Source of the DNA: Meiothermus sp.
GTDB lineage: Bacteria; Deinococcota; Deinococci; Deinococcales; Thermaceae
DNA length: 64,000 nucleotides
Direction: 5' to 3'
NCBI RefSeq assembly: GCF_026004115.1
Contig: NZ_BPIM01000001.1
Coordinates: 1,116,001-1,180,000 of the forward strand
Of the stretch, positions 19,501-28,293 are shown piece after piece. How positions within the stretch are numbered: position 1 is the first letter of the stretch; each line of letters opens with the position of its first letter. The notes beneath the pieces were generated by a model. The model did not search any database. It had not been told where the DNA came from and was given only the letters and a program-made list of their open reading frames with translations. A program made the translations under genes and the position numbers.

Positions 19501-19673
19501 TATACCAAATCCACATGAACCCCCTGCCTTCTCCCCGGTGGGAGAAGGTGGCGACACCCCGACCGCGCTATTTACAAACAGCGATAGGAACACGATTAAC
19601 TGCACCTGAGGTGTCGCCGGATGAGGGGGCTGGAGACGACCCTCAAAGCTAACTGTTCAAGCAAAGTTGGTAT
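19501..19673. repeat. nested inverted-repeat element in the 376-bp gap 19393-19768
   Basis: Three nested inverted repeats are visible: outer ends ataccaa (19502-19508) and ttggtat (19667-19673); ggcgacacc (19550-19558) with ggtgtcgcc (19610-19618); and a 9-bp hairpin ccttctccc/gggagaagg (19527-19548). The left end tataccaaatcc resembles the end of the element at 1279. It is probably a small intergenic repeat element. No gene is supported in this gap. Confidence 0.45.
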
Positions 19674-19768
19674 TACCACCAAAGCGGATTCTTGAGCTAT
19701 CCGGACAGAACCCTGATAGGAGCCTGTAGCATGCTTTTTAGCGCATAAAGAAGCATACTATCAACAAG

Positions 19769-20029
19769 ATGGACTTTTTAATTGCAGCGCTCTTACTTGG
19801 CCTGGTGGTTTATTTCCTCTTTCGGGTGCTGAGGGGGTTACTGCCCGCTCGTCTGTGGGCCCGCTTCCGCATTAGGGGAATGCGCCTGGTGCCCCGCAAA
19901 GTAACCGAGAAATGCACCGTCTGTAAGGAGGTGCTCAACCCGGCTGAAGTGGCCGCCCTGCGCCAGGGCCGGCGCAAATGTCCCGAAATGGCCCGCTGCC
20001 CTTACCAGCGCAGCCGTTGGCTGAACTGA
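19769..20029 (+). CDS. small membrane protein with four-cysteine motif
   Basis: An 86-residue protein: one N-terminal transmembrane helix (residues 3-22), then a basic cytosolic part with CTVCKEV and, further on, CPEMARC, which could bind a metal in a CxxC...C...C arrangement. I do not recognise the family. TACTAT (19756-19761) lies 7 nt before ATG with no Shine-Dalgarno, so it is probably leaderless. Its context gives no clue to function. Confidence 0.6.
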   Translation: MDFLIAALLLGLVVYFLFRVLRGLLPARLWARFRIRGMRLVPRKVTEKCTVCKEVLNPAEVAALRQGRRKCPEMARCPYQRSRWLN

Positions 20030-20293
20030 TGGCAAACCTCATACATGGTAAAGCCGGTGGCCGATAGCCTCTTAGCTGAATAGCCAAACAACTTCATGGC
20101 TCTGGATCCTCAGCCACACGGATAACGCCTCCCTAAGGGCTTTTACTGCTGTACCTCTAAACGTTAGTGTAATGGTAGCTTTGGAGGGATTGACAGCGCT
20201 ACACCCACTTCGCATTCGCCAAAATCTAGCCTGCCTTCAGCGCTGTCGCTATAAAGTGGAGTTGGGTTTGCAGACTTGCATTCAAAGGAATCT

Positions 20294-22201
20294 ATGGGAA
20301 TCGGGAAAATAACATGGGTTTTATTAAGTTGGTGGATTCTACTGGCGGGGGCCGCTGCTGCCGAAGTCAGAAACCCCTCACGGTACGTGTTTGTGGTAGA
20401 TGTTTCGGCCTCGATGGTTGGGCGGGAGGATGGGCGCACGGTGATCTTTCCGCAGGTGCAACGCGAGTTGATGCGCTTTGCCGAACGGTTCACCGACGAA
20501 ATCGAGATACACCTGGTGCCCTTTAGCAAGGAGCCCCTGAGCGTTACCCGGTTCGTGCTGCCGCGCGAGCGCGAGGAGATGTTGCGCCACATTCGCAGCC
20601 TGCGGGCTGAGGGCAGTTCCAGCCATATCTTTGGGAGCCTGAAGCGGGTCTATAGCGAGCTATGCGACGAACCTCGAGCCTTCTTTCTCTTTACCGATGG
20701 TCTGGACAACTCGGCAGAACCCGCCCAGATGCCGGAGCTACGGAGCCAATGTCCCCTCAGCCTGGTGGCAATAGGAGCGCTACCCAAAGGCTTTTCCGAC
20801 GCCTGGACTGGGTTTCGGCAGAATAGCCTGGCCGACGAATCCTCGAGGTGGCCCCAGACCAACCCTCCTGCACCAGAAAGGATGGCCTCGAGCGAAAAAA
20901 GGGCCCCGACCGAAGCATCCGGTACGCCTGCTCCAGGAGACCCGCCCTCCAGCGCAGAGCCTGTCCAGGCTGGCGTACAAAAGGAATACGGCGAAGAACC
21001 AAGCCCAGAGCCCACCCCAGCTACTGCACCGGCCAACCCTGGAACCAGCCCAGCCCCGCCCCAGCCCCGCCCCATACCACCCACACCCCAGGCCCAGCCG
21101 CGCCCAAAACCTGCAGTACCGGCCCCACCTCCGGCCGTGTCCACCCCATCGGCCCCACCTCCGGCTGTGTCCACCCCATCGGCCCGACCTCCGGCAGCGC
21201 CGTCCCAGCCCAGGCCAGCCCCAACGCCGGTTCCCAGGCAACCTGCGGAACCGACCAGGCCCCCACCCAGCGCTCCTCCTGCGTTAGTACCCCCTGCCAC
21301 ACCGGCCAAACCCACCCCACCCCCCACAGCAGTACCTACCCCTCCGCCCCCCGCAGCCCAACCCCCGCCACCCAAACCTGCCCAGTACCGGCTGCGAGCG
21401 GTGGGATCACCCAGCCTGGTGGACGGGGCAGTGGTGGTGGTGTACCGCCTTGAGGGTAGCCCCGAAGCCACCCTGCCCCTCGAGCTCAGCCTGAAGGAAG
21501 TACCCCCCAACCTGCGGGCGCGCTACAATAACTACCCAGAAGCCATTTCTTTGCGCCCCGGGGAGCGGTTCGAGCTGCGCGTTTCCAATCCGAGCACACA
21601 AGAAGCCGTCCTCGAGACGGTCTTCAAAGTGGAAGGTGCTCCTGGCGCTCTGGTCGAGCTTCCCCCAGTCCTGCGACTAACGGTGCCCCCCCTTGGGGTC
21701 TCGCGGGGCTGGCCCGTCTGGGGGTGGGCTTTGATGGGGCTGCTGGGGGTGATGCTCCTGGCGGGGCTTGGCCAGATGTGGGGTCGCCTGCGCCAAAGGG
21801 CCCAGACCACCCTGCGGGCCGGGCCGACGAGCACGGGACGGGGTTTGAGCTATGGGCCATCCGAGGGAGGCGAGGTGCGGGTGTTACACCCTCCGACCAC
21901 GCCCAGCCTGATCAGTCTGGATTTTTTTGGCGCAGCCCCAGAGCAGCGGCGCAAATACCTCCCGACCATGATGGGCGAGTACGACCTGGGAGAGGCTATA
22001 GGGGACCCGGCCCTCGAGCGCCTGCGGGTGCACCCCAGGCCGGAGGGGCTCGAGATTCTCCACATTCCCGGACACCTGTGCTTGTACCTCGAGGCCAGAG
22101 AAACCCTCCATCCAGGTCAGATCGTGGCATCGGGTCACACGCTTTACATCTCCGACCTCAGCGGGAGCGCTATCGGCCTTCTAAGCGTGCAAAAAATGTG
22201 A
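20294..22201 (+). CDS. von Willebrand factor type A domain protein, exported and membrane-anchored
   Basis: A signal peptide (residues 1-24, ending AAAAE) precedes a vWA domain whose metal-binding MIDAS motif is DVSASM; TDGLDN near residue 145 fits a later MIDAS element. A long proline/alanine-rich linker (about residues 190-370) follows, with the 10-residue unit PPAVSTPSAP repeated. A beta-rich domain, a transmembrane helix (GWALMGLLGVMLLAGLGQMW) and a final globular part complete the protein. The start at 20294 (AAAGGA upstream) replaces a TTG at 20276. The linker suggests a wall-spanning adhesion or sensor protein; the function is unknown. Confidence 0.75.
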   Translation: MGIGKITWVLLSWWILLAGAAAAEVRNPSRYVFVVDVSASMVGREDGRTVIFPQVQRELMRFAERFTDEIEIHLVPFSKEPLSVTRFVLPREREEMLRHIRSLRAEGSSSHIFGSLKRVYSELCDEPRAFFLFTDGLDNSAEPAQMPELRSQCPLSLVAIGALPKGFSDAWTGFRQNSLADESSRWPQTNPPAPERMASSEKRAPTEASGTPAPGDPPSSAEPVQAGVQKEYGEEPSPEPTPATAPANPGTSPAPPQPRPIPPTPQAQPRPKPAVPAPPPAVSTPSAPPPAVSTPSARPPAAPSQPRPAPTPVPRQPAEPTRPPPSAPPALVPPATPAKPTPPPTAVPTPPPPAAQPPPPKPAQYRLRAVGSPSLVDGAVVVVYRLEGSPEATLPLELSLKEVPPNLRARYNNYPEAISLRPGERFELRVSNPSTQEAVLETVFKVEGAPGALVELPPVLRLTVPPLGVSRGWPVWGWALMGLLGVMLLAGLGQMWGRLRQRAQTTLRAGPTSTGRGLSYGPSEGGEVRVLHPPTTPSLISLDFFGAAPEQRRKYLPTMMGEYDLGEAIGDPALERLRVHPRPEGLEILHIPGHLCLYLEARETLHPGQIVASGHTLYISDLSGSAIGLLSVQKM

Positions 22202-22272
22202 TTGCCTCTCACCATTACGACCCCACGCGGTGCGGCGTGATATACACGGCACAGCAAAAAGCGCTGTACCGA

Positions 22273-22317
22273 TGCAAGCACTACTGGTGCAAGCACTACT
22301 GGTGCAAGCACTACTGG
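22273..22317 (+). repeat. three perfect tandem copies of a 15-bp unit
   Basis: The unit tgcaagcactactgg occurs three times without change, followed by a degenerate fourth start (tagaagcactgg). It lies in the gap between the vWA gene and glnB and encodes nothing I can support. Perfect identity suggests recent slippage. Confidence 0.85.
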
Positions 22318-22382
22318 TAGAAGCACTGGGTATTCGCGGTAGGCCACTCTGGCTGGGGTTTGTTTGAATAGATGGCATGAAA

Positions 22383-22409
22383 ATCCAGGTGGAGGTTATC
22401 CACCTGGAT
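22383..22409 (-). terminator. terminator of amt-glnB
   Basis: A 10-bp perfect stem (22383-22392 with 22400-22409, 7-nt loop) lies just after the glnB stop. On the minus strand it is followed by TTT. This is a short but plausible intrinsic terminator. Confidence 0.6.
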
Positions 22410-22422
22410 GGTAGCCGCTCGA

Positions 22423-22773
22423 TTAAGAAACCGGGGTTACGGCCGCAGTGTCTTCCTCGCCGGTACGGATGCGGTAGACCTTTTCCACCGGCAGCACAAA
22501 AATTTTGCCGTCCCCTACCTCGCCAGTGCGCGCACCGGCCAGAATGGCCCGCACGGTAGGCTCGACAAAGTGGTCGGAAACACCGATTTCCAGGCGCACC
22601 TTTTCCGAGAGTTCCATCTTAACGGTAGTACCCCGGTAGGTCTCGACCCGCTCGGTCTCGCCGCCATGACCCTGCACCCGGCTGATCGAAAGGCCCCGCA
22701 CCTCGGCTTTGAAAAGCGCCTCTAACACATCGTTGAGCTTCTCCGTCCGAACGATGGCTACAATCAGTTTCAT
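22423..22773 (-). CDS. glnB: nitrogen regulatory protein P-II
   Basis: A 116-residue PII signal protein that senses ATP/ADP and 2-oxoglutarate and controls the ammonium channel beside it. The B- and C-loop regions TGEVGDGKIFVLPVE and YRIRTGEEDTAAV are typical. The T-loop reads YRGTTVKMEL, so the tyrosine that is uridylylated in proteobacteria (in RGAEY) is absent, as in Thermus. Control is therefore likely by ligand binding only. It lies 11 nt after amt in one operon. Confidence 0.95.
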   Translation of the reverse strand: MKLIVAIVRTEKLNDVLEALFKAEVRGLSISRVQGHGGETERVETYRGTTVKMELSEKVRLEIGVSDHFVEPTVRAILAGARTGEVGDGKIFVLPVEKVYRIRTGEEDTAAVTPVS

Positions 22774-22784
22774 GGCAGTTCTCC

Positions 22785-24146
22785 CTAATCGGTGCCGCCC
22801 ACGGCCTTGGGTCTGGCCACCGGCATGGCAGCTTCGCTCTTGACCAGGATGGCGCCTTCGCCGCTGGTGTAGGCTTCTTCGCCGTGCTGGGTGATGTCCA
22901 TACCCACCCCCTCTTCCTTGACTGCGGCCTTAAGCGGGGTAATGGCCCCCACCAGTTTTAGCAGCAGAAAGGTCATGGCGCCGCTGTAGACCACAGCAAT
23001 CAGCACCGCAAAGGCCTGAATCAGCACCTGAGCCGGATTGCCCGCAATTAGGCCGTCGAACAAGCCGTTCACCGCCTTCTGGGCAAATACCCCGGTCAGA
23101 AGAGCGCCGGTGATACCGCCCACCCCGTGCGCAGCAAACACATCAAGCGAGTCGTCCAGGCTGCTCCTGGCCCGCCACAGCAGCACATAGTAGCTAGGGA
23201 AAGCCCCAATTGCACCCATCACCAGGGCAAATAAGGGCGAGACAAAAGCAGCAGCCGGGGTGATCACTACTAGACCCACCACAATCGCGGTGGCCAGCCC
23301 CACAGCGGTTACCCGGCCCGTGCGCATTAGGTCAATCAGAGACCAGACCACAATGGTGGCCGCCGGAGCCAGGATGGTGTTGGTCAGGGCCAGCCCTGCG
23401 GTTGCACTAGCCGCCCAGGCGCTACCCGCATTGAAGCCAAACCAGCCAAACCAGAGCAGAGCCGCCCCCAGCAGCACAAAGGGCACATTGTGGGGCAGGA
23501 TGGCCTGCCGCCCGAAATCCTTGCGAGCTCCCAACACCAGGGCTGCTACTAAAGCGGCAATCCCGGAGTTGATGTGTACCACTGTGCCGCCGGCAAAGTC
23601 CCAGGCCCCCAGATCGGCCAGGAAGCCGCCCCCCCAGACCCACTTGGCGATGGGGGCATACACAAAGAGGCCCCAGAGGGTGATGAATAGCAAAAAGGCC
23701 GGGAAGCGCATCCGCTCCACCACCGCCCCCGAGACCAGCGCAGCGGTGATGATAGCAAAGGTGCCCTGGAAGATCATCCAGAGCATGTGGGGAATGGTTA
23801 TGGAGGCAATGGCTCCTTTGTTCTCCATACCCACGTTATTCAGGAACAAGTAGCGCAGGTCGCCAATAAAGTTGCCATCGCCCGAGAGGGCCAGCGTGTA
23901 GCCCAACAAGGCCCAGGCCACCGCCACAAAACCGAGCGCCGAGAAGCTCATCATCATGGTGTTGAGAGCGTTTTTGGAGCGCACCAGCCCCCCATAGAAG
24001 AAGGCCAGCGCTGGGGTCATCAAGAGCACCAGACCTGTAGCCACCAGCATCCACGCGGTGTCGGCTGCGCTGAACTCAGGGTCTTCGGCAAAAGCCAGGC
24101 CCATTAGCGTGGCCCCCAAGAATATCGGTAGTCGAAGGTTTTTCAT
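22785..24146 (-). CDS. amt: ammonium transporter Amt
   Basis: An Amt/MEP/Rh channel of 453 residues with a cleavable signal sequence (ends GLAFAED) and eleven transmembrane helices. Signatures include TPALAFFYGGLVRSKN, DFAGGTVVHINSG (with the first pore histidine) and VFAAHGVGGITGALLTG (with the second). The start is the ATG at 24146, with AGGAGGTG 9 nt upstream. It is first in the amt-glnB operon and reads from a consensus-like promoter at 24170-24198. Confidence 0.95.
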   Translation of the reverse strand: MKNLRLPIFLGATLMGLAFAEDPEFSAADTAWMLVATGLVLLMTPALAFFYGGLVRSKNALNTMMMSFSALGFVAVAWALLGYTLALSGDGNFIGDLRYLFLNNVGMENKGAIASITIPHMLWMIFQGTFAIITAALVSGAVVERMRFPAFLLFITLWGLFVYAPIAKWVWGGGFLADLGAWDFAGGTVVHINSGIAALVAALVLGARKDFGRQAILPHNVPFVLLGAALLWFGWFGFNAGSAWAASATAGLALTNTILAPAATIVVWSLIDLMRTGRVTAVGLATAIVVGLVVITPAAAFVSPLFALVMGAIGAFPSYYVLLWRARSSLDDSLDVFAAHGVGGITGALLTGVFAQKAVNGLFDGLIAGNPAQVLIQAFAVLIAVVYSGAMTFLLLKLVGAITPLKAAVKEEGVGMDITQHGEEAYTSGEGAILVKSEAAMPVARPKAVGGTD

Positions 24147-24169
24147 CAACCTTTCACCTCCTGGGCAAG

Positions 24170-24198
24170 AGACTACCCAAGGTTTTACATATTGTCAA
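24170..24198 (-). promoter_or_regulatory. promoter of amt-glnB
   Basis: TTGACA (complement of 24193-24198), a 17-bp spacer, and TAGTCT (complement of 24170-24175) predict a start near 24164 and a very short leader. The AT-rich stretch further up (24200-24300, with short palindromic words such as tttgtaacaaa) may hold regulator sites. The 317-bp gap to hrcA contains no gene. Confidence 0.7.
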
Positions 24199-24434
24199 TT
24201 GTGTTTGTAACAAATGTACATAAATTTGATGACATTTATCCAAACATATGGGAAAAAATATCGAATGCTGGCGTGAATTTTACTTTTTGCTGCTTCAACG
24301 CAGTACAATTTGATTAGGTTATTACCGAACAGCAGGCAAATGGTATGTTTTAAACCTTCATTACAGATTCCTGGAGCAGGAACGGCGTGGCATTGCGAAG
24401 CACCCCACAATGCAACCCGCCATACCACAGACGA

Positions 24435-24454
24435 CCAGTTTGGTTCTAAACTGG
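24435..24454. promoter_or_regulatory. 20-bp palindrome before hrcA, possible operator
   Basis: The perfect inverted repeat ccagtttggttctaaactgg (7-bp arms, 6-bp spacer) ends 9 bp before the hrcA start codon. Its position suits autoregulation. It does not resemble the classical CIRCE sequence, and no second copy is seen before dnaK. Confidence 0.4.
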
Positions 24455-24463
24455 AAGTTGAAC

Positions 24464-25369
24464 ATGACCGAGCGGCAACGGCGCATTCTGCATCTGCTGG
24501 TAGATAGCTATATCCAGACCCAGAACCCCGTATCTTCGGGGGTACTGGCAGAGCAGTTGTCGTTGTCGCCTGCCACAGTGCGCTACGAGTTAATTGAACT
24601 CGAGCTGCAAGGCTTGATCGGCAAGCCCCACGCCTCCGCTGGCCGCGTCCCTACCCGCGCAGGGTTCCGCCACTATGCCCTGTCCAAACTGCCCCCCAAC
24701 CCCTTACCCCAGGCCACCCAGGACAAGCTGGCCCAGGTGCTAGAGGACGCCGGCCCCAGGCGCGAAGCGCTGGTAGTCCAGGTGGCCTCCAAGCTCTCGG
24801 GCTATCCAGCCTTGTTACGCCTACGGCCACAGCGTGCACCCAAACTGCTACAAGTGCACCTTTCCAACCTGACACCCGGCAAGGTGCTGGCTGTTGCCGT
24901 TCTGGAAGGCGGGCGGGTACGCGAGGCCCGCATAGAGCTATCCTTCACCCCCACCGAAGCCCAGCTGAGTGAAGCAGAGCAACGCTTGTTTAAAGCCACC
25001 CAGCCTGTTATGGCCAGCACGCCCGCCATGATGGAGTTGTACGAATCCATCGGAAGAGCATTTGCCCATGGCAGCCAGGAGGAATACCGCGAAGGAATGG
25101 GGTTGTTGCTCAGCGAGCCGGAGGCCCAGAACCCCCTGTTTTTACGCCAGGCTATAGCGGTTTTTGAGACCCCCAGCGACTCCACCTTCACCCCCCCCGG
25201 GGGTGTGAACGTCCGGGTCGGCGAGGACGAGGGGCTCTCACTGGTACAGGCCGGAATCGGGGTTAACGATCAGGTGGGCGAACTCTCGCTGCTGGGCCCG
25301 GTACGCATGCGTTACGAAAAGGCCCTCTCGGTAGCCTTCACCATGAGCCAGGCGTATATGGGGAAGTAA
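24464..25369 (+). CDS. hrcA: HrcA-like heat-inducible transcription repressor
   Basis: A winged-helix DNA-binding domain at the N-terminus (TERQRRILHLLVDSYIQ, then VSSGVLAEQLSLSPATVRYEL and GLIGKPHASAGRVPT) matches HrcA. The remainder is a GAF-like dimerisation and chaperone-sensing region, more divergent. At 301 residues it is slightly short for the family (about 340). The ATG at 24464 follows GGAAG and gives the usual HrcA beginning; the upstream extension to 24410 is discarded. Unlike in Bacillus, it does not sit beside grpE-dnaK-dnaJ. Confidence 0.85.
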   Translation: MTERQRRILHLLVDSYIQTQNPVSSGVLAEQLSLSPATVRYELIELELQGLIGKPHASAGRVPTRAGFRHYALSKLPPNPLPQATQDKLAQVLEDAGPRREALVVQVASKLSGYPALLRLRPQRAPKLLQVHLSNLTPGKVLAVAVLEGGRVREARIELSFTPTEAQLSEAEQRLFKATQPVMASTPAMMELYESIGRAFAHGSQEEYREGMGLLLSEPEAQNPLFLRQAIAVFETPSDSTFTPPGGVNVRVGEDEGLSLVQAGIGVNDQVGELSLLGPVRMRYEKALSVAFTMSQAYMGK

Positions 25370-25481
25370 ACCACCCTGCGGCTAAAGCCCGGGGCTTCCG
25401 GGGGTGGTTCAGGTAAGCATTTTGAGCTTCTGAGCTCTTAGCCCTAGACACCCGGCCCTCGAGCCTGGACAATCTATATTT

Positions 25482-26189
25482 ATGAGAATTCAGGTCTTGC
25501 TGTTTGCCCTTTTCCGTGAGCAGGCGGGGCAGGCCCGGCTGCTGCTCGATCTGCCCGATGGCTCAACCGTGGCCGATGCCAAAGCCCTGCTGGAACAGCA
25601 GTACTCCCTGCAACTCTCGGGGGGGCTGGCGGCCCTCAACGAGCAACTCGCTCAACCTGGCGACCTCCTCCAGGACGGCGACGAGCTGGCTTTCTTGCCC
25701 CCGGTATCGGGAGGCTCGATATCACCCAAACTCGACGCCCAAAAGCAAGTGGAAAACGATCGTTTTGGACTGACCCACGAGGTTCTGCAGGTGCAGCCCT
25801 GGGTGGACTGGGCCTCGGACGACCCCTATGGAGCAGTCATCAGCTTTCTGGGCACCACCCGCAGCCCCAACAAAGGCCAGGCCGTGACCTATCTGGAATA
25901 CGAAGCCTATCCGGGCATGGCGGAGAAAGTGATGCAGCAGATCATCGCTGAGATGCGCGAACGTTGGGTATTGGGCCGGGTGGCCTTGTGGCACCGTTTG
26001 GGCCGGGTGATGCCCAGCGAAGGTTCCATTCTGATTGTGGTCTCGGCCCCCCACCGCCCCGAAGCCTTCGAGGCTTGCCGCTACGCAATTGAGCGGGTCA
26101 AGCAAGTTCTACCGGTGTGGAAGAAAGAATTCCTGCCCGATGGGTCTCACTGGGTGGAGGGGCATACACCCGAAGAATTCAAGCTCTAG
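25482..26189 (+). CDS. MoaD-MoaE fusion, molybdopterin synthase
   Basis: Residues 1-78 are MoaD, a ubiquitin-like sulfur carrier ending in the hallmark PPVSGG. Residues about 92-235 are MoaE, the large subunit, with GAVISFLGTTRS, YEAYPGMAEK, HRLGRVMPSEGSILIVV and the lysine-rich VPVWKKE-type motif (LPVWKKEFLPDG). Together they convert precursor Z to molybdopterin. MoaD needs a free C-terminal GG to carry sulfur, so the chain must be cut after residue 78 or work as a fusion. No other molybdenum-cofactor gene is nearby. Confidence 0.92.
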   Translation: MRIQVLLFALFREQAGQARLLLDLPDGSTVADAKALLEQQYSLQLSGGLAALNEQLAQPGDLLQDGDELAFLPPVSGGSISPKLDAQKQVENDRFGLTHEVLQVQPWVDWASDDPYGAVISFLGTTRSPNKGQAVTYLEYEAYPGMAEKVMQQIIAEMRERWVLGRVALWHRLGRVMPSEGSILIVVSAPHRPEAFEACRYAIERVKQVLPVWKKEFLPDGSHWVEGHTPEEFKL

Positions 26190-26387
26190 CGCAGTAGCAG
26201 ATGACCAAACGCCGAAGGCTAACTGCTCCAAAAAAGCCCACGCTTCCAGGCTGGTCAGCAAACAATGCTGTGGTCCATAACGTGACTTTATCGAACTTTC
26301 AATCTGTAACTTTAAGCAGCCGAGTGATGTATGAGAAACTCCGCTCTGGACTGAGTATCTGCACCCGCTCAATTGAGTTAGACCGTG

Positions 26388-26417
26388 TTGGACAAACCCA
26401 GAAACCTGTGCTATAAC
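26388..26417 (+). promoter_or_regulatory. rpsA promoter
   Basis: TTGGAC (26388-26393), an 18-bp spacer and TATAAC (26412-26417) predict transcription from about 26424, giving a leader of about 130 nt. The first 190 bp of the 367-bp gap before rpsA (26190-26380) show nothing I can name. Confidence 0.6.
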
Positions 26418-26465
26418 TAACAGGTATGTCTCAGCTTAGGGTCTAGTATCCCTGGGGAGGCAACC

Positions 26466-26526
26466 CGTCGCGCAGACCATCCCAACACCAAACCCAGAGC
26501 AGTCTGGGTGGGAATCTTGGCGCGAC
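26466..26526 (+). promoter_or_regulatory. structured 5' leader of rpsA
   Basis: An outer 7-bp stem, gtcgcgc (26466-26472) with gcgcgac (26520-26526), closes a region that carries an internal hairpin, acccaga (26492-26498) with tctgggt (26503-26509). This lies between the promoter and the rpsA ribosome site and may mediate autogenous control by S1, as ribosomal protein leaders often do. It is inferred from the pairing only. Confidence 0.45.
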
Positions 26527-26556
26527 AGAAGGTAAAGGCAGAGAGGAAACAGGCGA

Positions 26557-28233
26557 ATGGAAGACCAAGCTACCCAGACTCCAGTGGAAACTGGAAATGA
26601 GCCCCAAGTTTTTAGCATGGAGCAAGCCCTGCAAGACGCAGAGGCAAGGCTCGAGAAGACCGTCCAGCGCGGCCAGATTGTCACCGGCACGGTGGTGTTC
26701 GTCACCAACGACGGGGTAATGGTGGACATTGGCGCGCGCACCGAAGCCATCATTCCGCTCAACCAGCTCACCGAGGAGAACCTGCCCGAGGAGGAACTCA
26801 AAAATCTCCTCAAGCCGGGCGACACCGTGACCGCCTACGTGGTGCGGGCCGACCTCGAGAACGGCCAGGTGGTGCTTTCCAAAAAGCGGGCCGAGGCCGA
26901 CCAAAGCTGGGTCAAGATTCAGACCCTGTTTGACCAGGGCGAGCCGGTAATGGTGGAAGTGAAGGAAAAAGTCAAAGGGGGTCTGGTCGCTACTGTCGAA
27001 GGGATTCGCGCCTTCCTGCCTGCCAGCCAGGTAGATCTCAAACGCACCCCAGAGCTCGACGAGTATGTGGGTCAGCGCTTCCTGGTCAAAATCATCGAAC
27101 TCAACCGCAAGAAGGGCCGGGTCATCCTGTCGCGCCGCACCGTACTGGAAACCGAGCAAAAAGCCGCCCGCAGCCAGATTCTTTCCAGCCTGAAGGAAGG
27201 CGATATCGTCGAGGGCCAGGTGGTCGAAGTCACCGAGTTTGGCGTGTTCGTGGCCCTGGGCGGGGTAGATGGCCTGGTACACCGCAGCGAGATCACCTGG
27301 GGCCGTTTCAACCACCCCAAGGATGTAGTACAAAAGGGCCAGACCGTGAAGGCCAAGGTGCTCTCGGTAGATACCGAGCGGGAGCGGGTCAACCTCTCCA
27401 TGAAGGCCCTTACCGAAGACCCCTGGCTGACCGTTTCAGAAAAGCACCCCATCGGCTCCAAGCTCACTGGTAAGGTCGTGGGCCTGACCCAGTTCGGGGC
27501 CTTTGTGGAAGTGGAGCCGGGCCTCGAGGGCCTCATCCACATCTCCGAGCTGTCCTGGACCAAGCGCCCCAAGCACCCCAGCGAAATCTTGAAGGAAGGC
27601 CAGGTGGTTGAAGCCCAGGTGCTGCGCATAGACCCCGCCGAGCGCCGTCTCTCGCTGGGCCTGAAGCAAACCCAGCCTGACCCCTGGAAGAGCCTGCCCG
27701 ACCGCTTCCCACCCGGTACCCCGGTCAAGGGCAAGGTCACGGGCCTGACCGACTTTGGGGTTTTCGTGGAGATCGAGCCCGGCATCGAAGGGCTCATTCA
27801 CGTCTCCGAGCTGGCCTACGAGCGCGTCGAGAAGCCCTCCGAGCTGTTCAAGAAAGGCGACGAAGTCGAGGCGGCCATCCTGCAGATTGACCCCGTGGAG
27901 CAGCGCATCAGCCTCTCGCGCAAGCGCCTCCTGACCCCACCGCCCCAGGCAGTAAGCATCCCCGGCGACGAAGAGGGCGAAGGCCGCAAGGGCCGCCGCG
28001 AGGGCAAGGGCGGCGAGCGTCCCAAGCGTCCAAAAGGCAAGGGGGGCCCCCGCGAAGGGCGCGGCCGCGAGCGCGATTTCGACTATGGGGGTGCTTCTGG
28101 CGCAGCCGCCTACACCAACTATGACCCCAGCGTGGTCTCTGCATCCACAACCAACGTGAAGCTCGGCGACGTGTTCGGCGACCTCCTGAGCCAGCTTAGC
28201 CTGGAAGAGGACAAGGACAAAGAAAAAGCCTGA
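26557..28233 (+). CDS. rpsA: 30S ribosomal protein S1
   Basis: At 558 residues it has five S1 RNA-binding domains (roughly 35-105, 120-190, 208-277, 293-362 and 379-448), each with the GxVxxxxxFGxFVxxxxGxxGLxHxSE pattern in the last three. It ends in a Gly/Lys/Arg-rich basic tail and a final acidic segment. S1 binds mRNA on the small subunit. Five domains rather than six fits the Thermus S1. The ribosome site is AGAGGAAAC. An intrinsic terminator follows at once. Confidence 0.96.
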   Translation: MEDQATQTPVETGNEPQVFSMEQALQDAEARLEKTVQRGQIVTGTVVFVTNDGVMVDIGARTEAIIPLNQLTEENLPEEELKNLLKPGDTVTAYVVRADLENGQVVLSKKRAEADQSWVKIQTLFDQGEPVMVEVKEKVKGGLVATVEGIRAFLPASQVDLKRTPELDEYVGQRFLVKIIELNRKKGRVILSRRTVLETEQKAARSQILSSLKEGDIVEGQVVEVTEFGVFVALGGVDGLVHRSEITWGRFNHPKDVVQKGQTVKAKVLSVDTERERVNLSMKALTEDPWLTVSEKHPIGSKLTGKVVGLTQFGAFVEVEPGLEGLIHISELSWTKRPKHPSEILKEGQVVEAQVLRIDPAERRLSLGLKQTQPDPWKSLPDRFPPGTPVKGKVTGLTDFGVFVEIEPGIEGLIHVSELAYERVEKPSELFKKGDEVEAAILQIDPVEQRISLSRKRLLTPPPQAVSIPGDEEGEGRKGRREGKGGERPKRPKGKGGPREGRGRERDFDYGGASGAAAYTNYDPSVVSASTTNVKLGDVFGDLLSQLSLEEDKDKEKA

Positions 28234-28245
28234 TGCTGATCTCTC

Positions 28246-28275
28246 AAGAAAAGCCGCTCGCGGGCGGCTTTTCTT
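28246..28275. terminator. bidirectional intrinsic terminator
   Basis: A 12-bp perfect stem (28246-28257 with 28264-28275) encloses a 6-nt loop. The arms carry A-rich and T-rich ends, so it can act for rpsA and for the convergent aminopeptidase gene. Confidence 0.85.
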
Positions 28276-28293
28276 ATGGCCAAGCTCTTTGCC

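Noticed and set aside
20650-21510. Gly-rich minus-strand frame opposite the Pro-rich linker of the vWA protein
   Set aside because: Complement of proline codons gives glycine; there is no domain or start context.
22273-22317. CRISPR array
   Set aside because: Units are directly adjacent without spacers and only 15 bp long; no cas genes are nearby.
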